In this document: positions 27,459 through 37,212 of the stretch, in pieces
How positions within the stretch are numbered: position 1 is the stretch's first letter
Layout of the letters: each line of letters starts with the position of its first letter
From: Staphylococcus auricularis
GTDB taxonomy: Bacteria; Bacillota; Bacilli; Staphylococcales; Staphylococcaceae
DNA: 64,000 nucleotides
Reading direction: 5' to 3'
Assembly (NCBI RefSeq): GCF_001500315.1
Contig: NZ_LLER01000005.1
Span: 1-64,000 of the forward strand
The notes under the pieces: generated by a model
Seen by the model: only the letters and a program-made list of their open reading frames with translations
The model's database searches: none
What the model was told of the DNA's origin: nothing
Position numbers and translations under genes: made by a program

Positions 27459-28577
27459 ATGAAAGTATTAGTAGCCATGGACGAATTCAATGGCATTATA
27501 TCTAGCTATCAAGCGAATCGCTATGTCGAAGAAGCTGTGGCGAGTCAATTTGATGAAGCAGATATCGTGCAAGTCCCGTTATTTAACGGTCGTCACGAGT
27601 TAATGGATTCTGTATTTTTATGGCAATCAGGTACCAAATATAAAGTGCAAGTACACGACGCAGATATGAAACCCGTGGAAGCGACATATGGTACGACAGA
27701 TAACCAAATGACCGTTATAGAAGGTAATTTATTCTTAAAAGGTGATCAGCCTGTAAATCAACGCACGAGCTACGGATTAGGTGAAGTCATCGCTGATGCG
27801 CTCAATAACGATGCTGAACACTTAGTTATTTCACTCGGTGGTATCGGTAGTTTCGATGGCGGCGCAGGTATGTTACAAGCGCTCGGTGCTAAATTCTATG
27901 ATGACGAGGGCGAAGTCATCGATGTGACGAAAGGCAGTTACATCTTGAAATATATTCGACGTGTCGATTTCGATGATTTACATCCACGCCTAAACGAGGT
28001 GCGTATCCAAGTGATGTCCGATTTCAGTAGTCGCCTTTACGGTAAACAAAGTGAAATCATGCAAATTTATCCAGCTCTTGGACTGACACGTGAAGAAGCA
28101 GCGGACATTGATAATACGGTATGGTACTTTAGTGAAATATTGAAAAGCGAGAAACAACTTGCGCTAGGTTACGTGGAACGTGGCGGTGCAGGTGGTGGTA
28201 TCGCTGCTTTACTCAATCAAATGTACGATGCTGAAATTAAGACGAGTCAAGCTTTAGTGGACCAAATTACGCATCTAGAATCGCTGATTTCTAAAGCAGA
28301 TCTGATTATCTTTGGGGAAGGTGTCAATGAAGCGGATCAATTACTTGAGACAACGACGCTGCGTATTGCGGAACTCGCTTCTAAGCATCATAAACCGTCT
28401 ATTGCGATTTGTGCGACACCGGACAAATTTGAACTGTTTGAAAATATGGACGTGACAGCGATGTTTAATACCTTTATGGAAATGCCGAAAACGTATACCG
28501 ATTTTAAAATGGGTATTCAAATTCGTCATTATACCGTCCAAGCGATTAAATTACTTAAAACTACATTAGAAGGGTAG
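27459..28577 (+). CDS. Glycerate kinase
   Basis: A 372-residue type I glycerate kinase (GlxK/GarK family), which phosphorylates D-glycerate. Family segments are MKVLVAMDEFNG at the N-terminus, LGGIGSFDGGAGMLQALGAKF (in place of GGSATNDGGAGM), GYVERGGAGGGIAALL and FGEGVNEAD. The change of the first aspartate-containing motif to GIGSFDGG is common to a subgroup, so the substrate may differ. ATG 27459 follows GAGGTGAC. It is alone between two terminators; a TATAAT box at 27378-27383 upstream may be its promoter. Confidence 0.88.
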   Translation: MKVLVAMDEFNGIISSYQANRYVEEAVASQFDEADIVQVPLFNGRHELMDSVFLWQSGTKYKVQVHDADMKPVEATYGTTDNQMTVIEGNLFLKGDQPVNQRTSYGLGEVIADALNNDAEHLVISLGGIGSFDGGAGMLQALGAKFYDDEGEVIDVTKGSYILKYIRRVDFDDLHPRLNEVRIQVMSDFSSRLYGKQSEIMQIYPALGLTREEAADIDNTVWYFSEILKSEKQLALGYVERGGAGGGIAALLNQMYDAEIKTSQALVDQITHLESLISKADLIIFGEGVNEADQLLETTTLRIAELASKHHKPSIAICATPDKFELFENMDVTAMFNTFMEMPKTYTDFKMGIQIRHYTVQAIKLLKTTLEG

Positions 28578-28585
28578 AACGCATA

Positions 28586-28640
28586 AAAAAGCCTTGGTAT
28601 GGACTTGAATTTCAAGTCTACTTACCAAGGCTTTCATTTT
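28586..28640. terminator. Bidirectional terminator between glycerate kinase and pepT
   Basis: Outer arms AAAGCCTTGGTA and TACCAAGGCTTT plus inner arms GACTTGAA and TTCAAGTC make one long hairpin, flanked by ATTTTTAT on the plus side and TTTTTTAT on the minus side. Confidence 0.92.
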
Positions 28641-28651
28641 TATGTTAAATT

Positions 28652-29881
28652 TTATTTCTTAGTTTTAGCGACTTCTTTGGCAATGCCGATAATGACTTCA
28701 ACTGCTTTTTCCATCACATCGATAGATGCGTATTCAAATGGTCCGTGGAAGTTGTCACAACCGGTAAAGATGTTAGGTGTAGGGAGCCCTTTATAAGAAA
28801 GTTGGCTACCGTCTGTACCTCCACGAATAGGTGAAGTATTAGGTTCGATGCCGAGTTCAGCAAAGACGCGTTTTGGAATATCAATCACTTCTGGATGTTC
28901 TTTGATTTTATCACCCATGTTGTAATATTGGTCATTCACTTCAACTTCAATTGGGTCGTTACTAAATTTTTGGTTGATGTCATCGCGAATGTCTAACAGT
29001 TTTTGTTTACGTGCTTCAAACTGTGTCGCATCATGATCACGGATGATGTATTGTAACGTGGCTTTTTCTACATCACCATTGAATTTCATCAAGTGATAGA
29101 ACCCTTCGTAATCATCTGTTTGTTCAGGTACTTCATTTTCAGGAAGGGCATTTTGGAAAGCTGTACCTAATGTGATTGCGTTGACCATCGCATCCTTCGC
29201 TGAACCTGGGTGTACGTTCACACCGTGGCACGTAACGATGGCTTCAGCTGCATTAAAGCTTTCGTATTGTAACTCGCCGTATTCACTACCATCTATCGTA
29301 TACGCGAAATCTGCGTTAAAACGATCGACATCAAATTTATGTGGACCGCGACCGATTTCTTCATCGGGTGTGAAACCGACGCGAATGTCGCCGTGTTTAA
29401 TTTCTGGATGTTCTGTTAAATATTTAACCGCTTCGACAATTTCAACGACGCCTGCTTTATCATCTGCCCCTAATAAAGAGGTACCGTCCGTAATCATTAA
29501 CGTATGGCCTTCCACATTTTTCATTCCTGGGAAAACATCTTGGCTTAAGACGCGATCAGTGTCACCGAGTTGGATCGGTTTACCATCGTACTGCTCAACG
29601 ATTTGTGGATTGACGTTCGTCGCATTAAAGTCAGGTGATGTATCAACGTGGGCTAAGAAGCCGACAGTCGGTACTGTTTCGTCGATGTTACTTGGTAAGG
29701 TCGCAAATAAATAACCGTATTGATCAAGATCAGTTTCTAAACCAAATGATTGTAATGTTTCTTCGAGTAAATTAAGTAAATCCCATTGTTTTAATGTGGA
29801 TGGTGTATCGGTAGAATCCGGATTGGATTGCGTATCAATCATGGTATAAGTTTTAAGACGTTCAATAAGTTGTTCTTTCAT
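28652..29881 (-). CDS. pepT: Peptidase T (tripeptide aminopeptidase)
   Basis: A 409-residue M20-family zinc peptidase that takes the N-terminal residue from tripeptides. Metal and catalytic residues are seen in [11 protein letters not shown] (His, Asp), [12 protein letters not shown] (bridging Asp), [12 protein letters not shown] (catalytic Glu and ligand Glu), and a late His would be in the [10 protein letters not shown] segment. Length and motifs are those of PepT. ATG 29881 follows AAGGGGTGG. It probably works together with the peptide transporters encoded earlier in the window, though they are not in one operon. The gene lies 14 bases after the exporter pair. Confidence 0.95.
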   Translation of the reverse strand: MKEQLIERLKTYTMIDTQSNPDSTDTPSTLKQWDLLNLLEETLQSFGLETDLDQYGYLFATLPSNIDETVPTVGFLAHVDTSPDFNATNVNPQIVEQYDGKPIQLGDTDRVLSQDVFPGMKNVEGHTLMITDGTSLLGADDKAGVVEIVEAVKYLTEHPEIKHGDIRVGFTPDEEIGRGPHKFDVDRFNADFAYTIDGSEYGELQYESFNAAEAIVTCHGVNVHPGSAKDAMVNAITLGTAFQNALPENEVPEQTDDYEGFYHLMKFNGDVEKATLQYIIRDHDATQFEARKQKLLDIRDDINQKFSNDPIEVEVNDQYYNMGDKIKEHPEVIDIPKRVFAELGIEPNTSPIRGGTDGSQLSYKGLPTPNIFTGCDNFHGPFEYASIDVMEKAVEVIIGIAKEVAKTKK

Positions 29882-29894
29882 TGTGTTCCACCCC

Positions 29895-30407
29895 TTATGC
29901 TCTATTGTTCATGTTATAAGATTTTGTAACCTTTTCTCCTCTCATTTTAGCATAATGTTGTGTAATGCGTATGTAGAGATGATATACAATTTCGGCGCAT
30001 AAGACTCCAAAGGCTATGGCACCTGAAATTAGCGTCACCTCTAAAAAGGTATTGACCGCATGTGTATATTGATTGCTGACTAAAAAGCGTGTCGCTTCAT
30101 ATGCTAGACCTCCAGGTACGAGAGGAATGAGTCCCGGTACGATAAAGATGATGACTGGACGTTTGTAGTGACGGCTCATAATGTGACTCATCAATGCCAA
30201 GATGAAACTTCCGAGGAAGGCTGCCATCACTTTACCAAGGTCCATGTCTAAAGTGAATTTGTAGATGACCCAGGCAATCGCGCCAACGAAACCACAGGCT
30301 GCGAGCAATCTGCGCGGGGCATTAAATAGGATGGAGAAGAGTAACGTTGCGATAAAGCTGACGATAAAATGAAAACCGTACGTTGCGATAAAGTTAATCA
30401 ATGCCAT
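29895..30407 (-). CDS. Threonine/serine exporter family protein, C-terminal half (ThrE_2)
   Basis: A 170-residue membrane protein with about five helices that matches the C-terminal half of ThrE-type exporters (YjjB-like). The segment [18 protein letters not shown] is typical. In Corynebacterium ThrE both halves are fused; here the other half is the gene just upstream, 15 bases away. ATG 30407 follows AAAGGAAGG by five bases. The two proteins should form one exporter of threonine/serine or, as for E. coli YjjPB, of other small acids such as succinate; which one is unknown. Confidence 0.85.
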   Translation of the reverse strand: MALINFIATYGFHFIVSFIATLLFSILFNAPRRLLAACGFVGAIAWVIYKFTLDMDLGKVMAAFLGSFILALMSHIMSRHYKRPVIIFIVPGLIPLVPGGLAYEATRFLVSNQYTHAVNTFLEVTLISGAIAFGVLCAEIVYHLYIRITQHYAKMRGEKVTKSYNMNNRA

Positions 30408-30422
30408 TCGAACCTTCCTTTC

Positions 30423-31184
30423 TTAAAATATGAGTAATACGATAGCGACACCTGCGCCAATCGCAAAGGATGTTAATGCTGCTTCGACACCACGGGAGAT
30501 ACCAGCGAGCAATTCGCCTGCCATCAAGTCACGAATCGCATTGGTAATGACAATACCAGGTACGAGGGGCATAACCCCGGAAATCGTGATGATATTTTGA
30601 TTGGTGGCGATTCCTAAATTCGTCGCGATGGTGGCGATACTAATGACGACGGCGGCACTGACGAATTCAGAGAAGAATTTAATTTGAATATATTGTTGAA
30701 TATAAGAAAACGTAAGATATGCAGCACCACCTGCGATGACCGCATAAATAAAGTCACTCGCTACGCCGCCAAACATGAAGACGAAGAAACCACATGCAAT
30801 TGCAGCGCCGAAACATTTAAGTAAGAAGGAAAACTGTAGTGAGGCGCGATCTAACATGTTTAATTCCCGCTTCGCTTGATCCACGGTTAAGGATTTCGCT
30901 GCGATTTTTCTAGAAATATTATTTACGAGTGCAATTTTTTCTAAATCTGTCGTACGCTCACGTATCCGGATCAATTTGGTATTAGAATCATCATTGAGCG
31001 TAAAAATAATGGCGGTAGATGTGACGAAACTATATGTATCTGGATAACCAAAGTTCGCACCGATACGATTCATCGTATCTTCTATGCGATAGGTTTCTGC
31101 ACCGCTCTCTAACAGAATTTTACCTGCAGTTAATACGACATCGGTCAACGTGTCATTATTTGCAGGTTTGACTGATTCAGACAT
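30423..31184 (-). CDS. Threonine/serine exporter family protein, N-terminal half (ThrE/YjjP)
   Basis: A 253-residue protein with a soluble N-terminal part (about 1-115) and five helices. It matches the DUF1212/YjjP half of ThrE exporters, with ESGAETYRIEDTMNRIG near the N-terminus and PLVPGIVITNAIRDLMAGE near the C-terminus. ATG 31184 lies five bases after GGAGGTGG; ATG 31199 lies upstream of that site and is rejected. It precedes its partner half by 15 bases, and pepT follows, suggesting one transcript for export of amino acids released by peptide breakdown (inference). Confidence 0.87.
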   Translation of the reverse strand: MSESVKPANNDTLTDVVLTAGKILLESGAETYRIEDTMNRIGANFGYPDTYSFVTSTAIIFTLNDDSNTKLIRIRERTTDLEKIALVNNISRKIAAKSLTVDQAKRELNMLDRASLQFSFLLKCFGAAIACGFFVFMFGGVASDFIYAVIAGGAAYLTFSYIQQYIQIKFFSEFVSAAVVISIATIATNLGIATNQNIITISGVMPLVPGIVITNAIRDLMAGELLAGISRGVEAALTSFAIGAGVAIVLLIF

Positions 31185-31432
31185 GCATGCCACCTCCATA
31201 TGAGTAGTTTTGATATGTGATAGAACAATTGAAAGTTTACAACCTCATAAACCAACTTGCAATAGGGAATGAACGACTGTCACGCTAAATTAATAATTAC
31301 GCATGATACATCTAATAAGAAATGACTCAAATTTCATCATTTTGAGGTTGTAATCAAACAAAGAAAGCGGGGGTGTAAGGAAGCAATCTGTAGAACCTCT
31401 CATTGACCATACCCTTCATGAAAGGTGAGAAA
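31185..31432. other. Intergenic region between the ThrE operon and gdpS terminator
   Basis: AT-rich and without a gene. It holds a small hairpin (CTCAAA..TTTTGAG, about 31328-31346) and presumably the promoter of the thrE pair, but no clear -35/-10 pair could be chosen. Confidence 0.4.
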
Positions 31433-31470
31433 CCATAAAAAACTCTATCCAAATGAATGGATAGAGTTAG
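31433..31470 (-). terminator. Terminator after gdpS
   Basis: A perfect 10 bp stem with arms AACTCTATCC and GGATAGAGTT and an eight-base loop; on the minus strand TTTTTTAT follows. Confidence 0.88.
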
Positions 31471-31514
31471 GATGTTGATTGATGTAGTTGTTCAGTAGAA
31501 GATTGCGTTCATTA

Positions 31515-32585
31515 CTAAAGTTTCACGATAGGGTTAAACATCACTTGATTACGGCCTTCATTTTTTGCGATGTGTAACATATCGTCTGCGTCTTTGAACA
31601 CTTTACGTTGTGATTTATATTCCTCTTGAGTGAGGTAACCGATACCGATTGATACAGAAAGTTTGATCACTTCTTTTTCAGGCAGGTGGAACGTTGATTT
31701 TTCTACACCTGTACGGATACTTTCACTGAGTTTGACACATTGATCGAGCGTATAATCTCTTAGGACGACCGAAAATTCTTCCCCGCCATTACGATAAATA
31801 CTGAATTGTGCGGGCACGTAGTTAATAAGTAATTGTGCCATTTGACGTAACACAGCGTCACCCGCTTGATGGGTGTATTGATCATTGACGTCTTTAAAGC
31901 CATCGATATCGATGAGTAAGAGTCCTAAACTTTCTTGGTGACGTTCCGCTTCTTGAGACACTTTGTTTAGATGGCGGTCGAATTCCTTCACATTGCCGAG
32001 CCCAGTGAGGTAATCATACTTATCTTCATTTTCATAACGATCGACGAGGGAGAAGAAATGCCAAATATCGACAAACGTAACTGAAGCGGTAATCGTTAAG
32101 ATGAATGAAATTGGAATCAGGAACAGCACACTCATGACATCGAAGTAAGGTGTCACTAAAGCGAGTGCGAGAAAGATGATTAAACTAATCACATTCAAGA
32201 TTTGTACCGCAACAATATCGCTTTGTTTCATGAAAGGACCGACTGTACCGACGATGATGGCGATGACCATCCATATCACGCCATGCATGAGTGGAACGTC
32301 TAAGATCAGCGTATCTACTAGCGTAATAATGATCGCTGAAAGTAACGTATAAGGCATATTCGTATAGCGACCTAAAAAGAGCAATGGCACGTAACTAAGA
32401 TAGAGTTCGTGATCGTTTAACAACGGAATAGGATAAGCTGATAATAATAGAGCGATCAGAGTCATTAAGATCGTGACATAACCCCGGGAAAAGACCATAA
32501 TTCTATTTTCGGAATACTGTAGGCGATGAAATAAATATATACCTGCTACAGTGACGGCAATATTATATATAATAGCTTCAAACAT
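31515..32585 (-). CDS. gdpS: GGDEF domain membrane protein GdpS
   Basis: A 356-residue protein with six or so N-terminal helices of the 5TM-5TMR_LYT sensor type (residues 1-178) and a C-terminal GGDEF domain. The catalytic motif GGEEF is at 267-271, and [13 protein letters not shown] (222-235) supplies the metal-binding aspartate. The inhibitory RxxD site normally five residues before GGEEF is replaced by PAQF. GdpS is the one conserved GGDEF protein of staphylococci; published work in S. epidermidis and S. aureus reports effects on biofilm or virulence genes that do not need c-di-GMP synthesis. ATG 32585 follows AAAGGAG by nine bases. Confidence 0.92.
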   Translation of the reverse strand: MFEAIIYNIAVTVAGIYLFHRLQYSENRIMVFSRGYVTILMTLIALLLSAYPIPLLNDHELYLSYVPLLFLGRYTNMPYTLLSAIIITLVDTLILDVPLMHGVIWMVIAIIVGTVGPFMKQSDIVAVQILNVISLIIFLALALVTPYFDVMSVLFLIPISFILTITASVTFVDIWHFFSLVDRYENEDKYDYLTGLGNVKEFDRHLNKVSQEAERHQESLGLLLIDIDGFKDVNDQYTHQAGDAVLRQMAQLLINYVPAQFSIYRNGGEEFSVVLRDYTLDQCVKLSESIRTGVEKSTFHLPEKEVIKLSVSIGIGYLTQEEYKSQRKVFKDADDMLHIAKNEGRNQVMFNPIVKL

Positions 32586-32817
32586 ATGATAACGCTCCTT
32601 TAAGTAAACACTATCATATTGTAAGTGAAAATATACTAATTGTCATCATAAAATGGATAGATTGGTAAGCGTGTTCGTGCGAAGAAAGTACTAAACAGGG
32701 GCCCACCTGTTATTTTCGACGCGAAAACAGTCGCTATTAAAATGAAATTTTGGTAAAACATAGGGACCTCATCCATGTGCCAATAGGTTAAAATTTACAA
32801 GAAATGGCTGAATTATG
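32586..32817. other. Divergent intergenic region gdpS/tarO
   Basis: No gene. Short complementary segments occur (for instance GGGGCCCACC), but there is no clear operator. The tarO promoter lies at its right edge. Confidence 0.4.
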
Positions 32818-32847
32818 TTTTGAAAGGGGGTTCGTATCTGATATAAT
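32818..32847 (+). promoter_or_regulatory. Candidate sigma-A promoter of tarO
   Basis: TTTTGA (32818-32823) and a perfect TATAAT (32842-32847) are spaced by 18 bp, 50 bases before the start codon. Confidence 0.6.
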
Positions 32848-32896
32848 TAGTGAGATATTTTTTAATGCATGATTAAGACTAGATGAAGGTGCATCG

Positions 32897-33955
32897 ATGT
32901 ATACAATATTATTAGTTATTTTTTCAATGTTAGTTAGTTTAATTTTAACACCGATTGTTATTAAAATTTCATATAAATTAGGTATTGTCGACCAGCCCAA
33001 CTATCGTAAAATTCATGTCAAACCTGTGTCTGTGTTAGGTGGTACAGTGATTTTAATTTCATTTTTACTCGGTATTTGGCTCGGCCATCCGATTGAAACA
33101 GAAGTGAAGCCGTTAATCATCGGGGCAGTGATCATGTATCTGACCGGATTGATTGATGATATTTACGATTTAAAACCCATCGTGAAGTTGCTTGCACAAA
33201 TTGTCGCTGCGCTTGTCGTCACGTATTACGGCATTGCTATCGACTTTATTTCCATTCCGATTGGCCCGACCATTCACTTCGGTATTTTAAGCATCCCGAT
33301 TACCGTGATTTGGATTGTAGCGATTACGAATGCGATTAATTTAATCGATGGATTAGATGGACTCGCATCAGGGGTTTCAGCGATTGGTCTCATCAGTATC
33401 GGATTCATCGCGCTGTTACAAGCAAATATTTTCATCTTGATGATTTGCAGTGTATTAGTCGGCGCATTGATCGGCTTTTTATTTTTTAATTTTCATCCAG
33501 CGAAAATATTCCTAGGTGATAGTGGTTCATTACTCATCGGTTTTATTATCGGGTTCTTATCGTTACTAGGGTTTAAAAATATTACCTTTATCTCACTCTT
33601 TTTCCCAATCGTCATCTTAGCCGTACCGTTTATCGATACACTATTTGCGATGGTGCGACGGGTGAAAAAAGGGCAGCACATCATGCAAGCGGATAAATCT
33701 CATTTGCATCACAAGCTGTTGCAGTTAGGCTATTCGCATCGCCAGACGGTGCTCCTCATCTATGCGATTGCCGTGTTGTTTAGTCTTTCTAGTATCGTAT
33801 TATACTTATCACAACCATGGGGCGTACTCATGATGCTGATTTTAATTCTTGTGACGATTGAGCTTATAGTCGAATTTACAGGACTCATTGATGATGATTA
33901 CAAACCATTGTTGAAGCTCGTTGCGAAAAAACATCGACGTGAGGATGAAAGATAA
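32897..33955 (+). CDS. tarO: Undecaprenyl-phosphate N-acetylglucosaminyl-1-phosphate transferase TarO/TagO
   Basis: This 352-residue membrane enzyme starts wall teichoic acid synthesis by moving GlcNAc-1-phosphate from UDP-GlcNAc to undecaprenyl phosphate. About ten helices and the cytoplasmic motifs of the MraY/WecA family are present: TGLIDDIYDLKP (Asp pair), NAINLIDGLDGLA, FLGDSGSLLIGF and a His motif SHLHHKLLQLG. The C-terminus is basic (KKHRREDER). ATG 32897 follows GAAGGTG. It is monocistronic, as in S. aureus, with a terminator behind it. Its product is also the target of tunicamycin and tarocins. Confidence 0.95.
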   Translation: MYTILLVIFSMLVSLILTPIVIKISYKLGIVDQPNYRKIHVKPVSVLGGTVILISFLLGIWLGHPIETEVKPLIIGAVIMYLTGLIDDIYDLKPIVKLLAQIVAALVVTYYGIAIDFISIPIGPTIHFGILSIPITVIWIVAITNAINLIDGLDGLASGVSAIGLISIGFIALLQANIFILMICSVLVGALIGFLFFNFHPAKIFLGDSGSLLIGFIIGFLSLLGFKNITFISLFFPIVILAVPFIDTLFAMVRRVKKGQHIMQADKSHLHHKLLQLGYSHRQTVLLIYAIAVLFSLSSIVLYLSQPWGVLMMLILILVTIELIVEFTGLIDDDYKPLLKLVAKKHRREDER

Positions 33956-34021
33956 TAAAGGTAGGCATTGATAAATAGTTAAATAACATTGAGCAGTATA
34001 GTAGTGGAAGATGATAAGAGG

Positions 34022-34069
34022 ACTGAACTGACAGACGCATCAAATGTGCGAAGTCAGTTCAGTTTTTTA
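34022..34069 (+). terminator. Terminator after tarO
   Basis: Arms ACTGAACTGAC and GTCAGTTCAGT with an inner CGCAT..TGTGCG pairing form a long stem, followed by TTTTTT. Confidence 0.92.
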
Positions 34070-34097
34070 TTGTCGCAATAAATAAGTAGTGAAGGGT

Positions 34098-34736
34098 TTA
34101 ATCTGTAGGGATATCAAATGGTAAACGCATTGCGTCATGAGTTTCTAAGTCATATTGACTTGCGGTAATGCGATTTAAAAAGTCGATAAAGTCATCGTAT
34201 TCATCTGCGACGACATCGATCTGGTAACTGACCTTGTCTGTGTAAACCGTATCTCGCAACATGTAAGTTGTTGAAGCGAGTTCGTATTCAAATTTACCAG
34301 TGAGGTCATAGCCGATTGTGACAGTGACTGGAATGGCTTCACGTAATGCCACGCGTCCAATATCATAAATGACGTCTCTCACTGCGCCGCTATAGGCACG
34401 GATGAGGCCGCCACCACCGAGTTTAATACCACCAAAGTAACGTGTTACGACGACACACGCGTTATGAATATCTAATTTTTTAAGCACTTCTAGCATCGGC
34501 ACACCTGCTGTACCGCTAGGCTCTCCATTATCATTTGCTTTTTGAATGTTCATTTGATCGCCCACGGTATAGGCAGAACAGTTATGTGTCGCATCATGAT
34601 GGATCTGTTTCACTTCGTTGATGAAATCTTTCGCTTCTTCTTCAGTTTCGACTGGTTTAATGTGTGCGATAAAGCGCGATTTATTTATCACATTTTCGAT
34701 TGTATGTTCTTCTTTTATTGTAATAATTGATTCCAT
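34098..34736 (-). CDS. YigZ/IMPACT family protein
   Basis: A 212-residue protein with an N-terminal UPF0029 (IMPACT) domain and a C-terminal DUF1949 domain. The family signature is seen in SRFIAHIKPV, DNGEPSGTAGVPMLE and VVVTRYFGGIKLGGGGLIRAYSGA. Bacterial YigZ/YvyE proteins have an EF-G domain IV-like fold and are thought to act on translation or RNA, but no reaction is established. The ATG at 34736 has only a weak binding site (GGGGTGAC) upstream. It is divergent from fakB1. Confidence 0.9.
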   Translation of the reverse strand: MESIITIKEEHTIENVINKSRFIAHIKPVETEEEAKDFINEVKQIHHDATHNCSAYTVGDQMNIQKANDNGEPSGTAGVPMLEVLKKLDIHNACVVVTRYFGGIKLGGGGLIRAYSGAVRDVIYDIGRVALREAIPVTVTIGYDLTGKFEYELASTTYMLRDTVYTDKVSYQIDVVADEYDDFIDFLNRITASQYDLETHDAMRLPFDIPTD

Positions 34737-34873
34737 GTGTCCGTGTCACCCCGTCTTTTTAGTACATTCATTTATTATACACCGAAAAGGCACATGTTTT
34801 AAATGTAAAAATACATTTTCATTTCAAAGGAAATCATGTATCATATTGGGTAGTATAATTGAGGAGGATTTAG

Positions 34874-35740
34874 ATGAAAATTGCTATCTTAACAGATTCA
34901 ACAAGTTATCTATCCCAATCATTGATTGATAAATATCACATCGAAGTGGCACCGCTCAGTGTGACATTTGATAATGGTGATAATTTTATAGAAAACGATG
35001 CGTTATCTACAGATACATTTTATGAACGTATGGCAAAATCAGAAACAATTCCGACAACAAGTCAGCCGGCAATCGGCACGTTTATTGAAAAGTATGAGAA
35101 GTTTAGGGATGAAGGCTATACAGATGTTATTGCAGTATTTTTATCTTCTGGCATCAGTGGTTCTTACCAAACTGCAACCCAAGCAGGTGAGTTAGTCGAA
35201 GGCATAAACGTACACACGTTTGATTCGAAACTCGCATGTATGGTTGAAGGTGGGTACGTACTCTATGCCATCGAGTTAATTGAACAAGGGTTAACCCCAA
35301 GTGAAATTATCGATGAGCTCACAGATTTACGTGAACGTACAGGTGCATATTTAATGGTCGACGATTTGAAAAACTTACAAAAAAGTGGCCGAATCACAGG
35401 TGCTCAAGCTTGGGTAGGGACATTATTAAAAATGAAACCTGTACTGAAATTTAATGATGGAAAAATTTTACCAGAAGAAAAAGTACGTACGAAAAAACGT
35501 GCACTTCAAGATATCATCAACAAAGTTATCGCGTGCATTGAACCTTACGGGGATGAAGTGACGTTGTATGTGATCGAAGGGGATAAACCAGAAGATGCAC
35601 AATGGGTTCACGAATATCTCGATGAACATTATCCGCAATATCAAATCCACCATTCTAAATTAGGACCTGTGATTGCAGCGCATTTAGGTTCAGGTGGCTT
35701 TGGTTTAGGTTATATGAACAAACGTATTCGAACAACTTAA
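34874..35740 (+). CDS. fakB1: Fatty acid-binding protein FakB1 (DegV family)
   Basis: A 288-residue DegV protein that holds one fatty acid for phosphorylation by the kinase FakA, letting staphylococci use host fatty acids. Motifs are [40 protein letters not shown] (with the conserved Arg) and AAHLGSGG (with the conserved His) that bind the carboxyl group. It is assigned to FakB1, preferring saturated acids, because of sequence similarity and because S. aureus fakB1 lies next to yigZ and tarO in the same way. ATG 34874 follows GAGGAGG. A terminator follows. Confidence 0.9.
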   Translation: MKIAILTDSTSYLSQSLIDKYHIEVAPLSVTFDNGDNFIENDALSTDTFYERMAKSETIPTTSQPAIGTFIEKYEKFRDEGYTDVIAVFLSSGISGSYQTATQAGELVEGINVHTFDSKLACMVEGGYVLYAIELIEQGLTPSEIIDELTDLRERTGAYLMVDDLKNLQKSGRITGAQAWVGTLLKMKPVLKFNDGKILPEEKVRTKKRALQDIINKVIACIEPYGDEVTLYVIEGDKPEDAQWVHEYLDEHYPQYQIHHSKLGPVIAAHLGSGGFGLGYMNKRIRTT

Positions 35741-35750
35741 TGTAACACTA

Positions 35751-35835
35751 GACGAGATTTTATAGGCAGGGACTGAAACACGAATGTACAATCGCTACGT
35801 GATGTAGCCGCCTTATAAAATGTCGTCTTTTTTAT
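35751..35835 (+). terminator. Long terminator after fakB1
   Basis: Outer arms GACGAGATTTTATAGGC and GCCTTATAAAATGTCGTC pair with two small bulges around about 43 bases, followed by TTTTTTATTTT. Confidence 0.78.
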
Positions 35836-35889
35836 TTTGCACCTCATAAAAAATGAAAGGAACAAACTCGCTAAGGCGACAGATAAAAT

Positions 35890-37212
35890 ATGAATCTCAG
35901 CCTGCGAGCAATGTACAGAAACGTGAAATACTATGGCAAAATGATTACCGATACTCAAGTACTAACAGATGAAAAGATTCAAACAACGATGAAAGGCGTG
36001 GTGCAACAAAACGGACGTCACTATTGTAATCAGTGTGGGACGACTCAATTCTTAGATTTTTATCATTATGCTCATATCCATACAGGAGAAACGATTTATT
36101 ATTGTCGAAGATGTATTGCCTTAGGACGTATGGATACAATTCAGGACATCACGGTGACCGCATCACATCAAACACCCTCTGAAGCTATGTATCATTTAGA
36201 CTTTGCATTGTCTGAGCAACAGGCAGAAGCTTCAAGCCATATTGTTGAAGCGGTCACAAACCATCATGATTTGTTGATCCATGCAGTGACTGGAGTAGGC
36301 AAGACTGAAATAATTTTTCAAGCGATACAATACGCACGACAACGGGGTGACAACGTCGCAGTCATTTCGCCTCGCATTGACGTTATCGTTGAGATAAGTA
36401 TGCGAATTCAGGCGGCATTTACCGATGAACGGATCGATGTTTTATATCAAGGACAAACACAACAGTATGAAGGACATTTTGTGATTGCGACGGTGCACCA
36501 ACTCTACCGTTTTAAAAATCATTTTGATACAGTGTTTGTCGATGAAGTCGATGCTTTTCCATTAGTTAACGATGAAGCATTACAAAGGGCAATAACTTTA
36601 GCGACCAAAGATCAGGCAAGCATCATTTATATGAGTGCCACACCTCCAAAGCAGATGATTCGCACACATGCGCCGGATCATTACGTCATTCTATCTGCGC
36701 GATTTCATCGACATGCTTTACCCCTTCTTTCTTTCCACTACCTCAAATTTAATTCTCAAAAGATTCAACGTAAATTACTTAATCTCTTATTAGACCAAAT
36801 TAAAGAAAAGCGTTTTACGCTCTTCTTTTTCAACCATATCGAACTGATGCAACAAGCGTTTGAAACGTATCGACCTTATATTGAAGACCTCATATGTGTC
36901 TACAGTGAAGATGCGTTACGCTTAGAAAAGGTAGCAGCACTCAGGGCGGAAAAGCATCCCGTTGTGTTCACGACTACTATCTTAGAACGAGGTTTCACGA
37001 TGGCTCATCTTGACGTTGTCGTCATCAACAGTCAGTTATTTGACTCAGCAGCACTTATACAAATCGCTGGTCGAGTGGGTCGTAAGATTATAGCACCTAC
37101 TGGACGTGTTTGGTTCTTTCATCAAGGGATTTCTCTAGCTATGCTGCGAGCGAAACGTGACATCAAACACATGAACCAGTTGGCGAAAGCAAGGGGGTGG
37201 ATTGATGACTAA
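35890..37212 (+). CDS. comFA: ComFA-like DNA helicase (late competence)
   Basis: A 440-residue DEAD-box type ATPase that helps pull single-stranded DNA into competent cells. An N-terminal zinc site has CNQCG and CRRCI pairs; the helicase core has Walker A VTGVGKTE, motif II VDEVDAFP, motif III MSATPP and motif VI QIAGRVGRK. The start is unclear: ATG 35890 has only AAGGCGA at long distance; ATG 35911 and GTG 35923, nearer to the conserved KYYGK segment, are possible. comFC overlaps its end. Staphylococci express com genes under SigH; I did not find an obvious SigH promoter. Confidence 0.87.
   Translation: MNLSLRAMYRNVKYYGKMITDTQVLTDEKIQTTMKGVVQQNGRHYCNQCGTTQFLDFYHYAHIHTGETIYYCRRCIALGRMDTIQDITVTASHQTPSEAMYHLDFALSEQQAEASSHIVEAVTNHHDLLIHAVTGVGKTEIIFQAIQYARQRGDNVAVISPRIDVIVEISMRIQAAFTDERIDVLYQGQTQQYEGHFVIATVHQLYRFKNHFDTVFVDEVDAFPLVNDEALQRAITLATKDQASIIYMSATPPKQMIRTHAPDHYVILSARFHRHALPLLSFHYLKFNSQKIQRKLLNLLLDQIKEKRFTLFFFNHIELMQQAFETYRPYIEDLICVYSEDALRLEKVAALRAEKHPVVFTTTILERGFTMAHLDVVVINSQLFDSAALIQIAGRVGRKIIAPTGRVWFFHQGISLAMLRAKRDIKHMNQLAKARGWIDD

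Noticed and set aside
29172-29714. A 180-codon frame antisense to pepT
   Set aside because: pepT is a certain gene on the other strand; this frame has no start signals and no recognisable domain.
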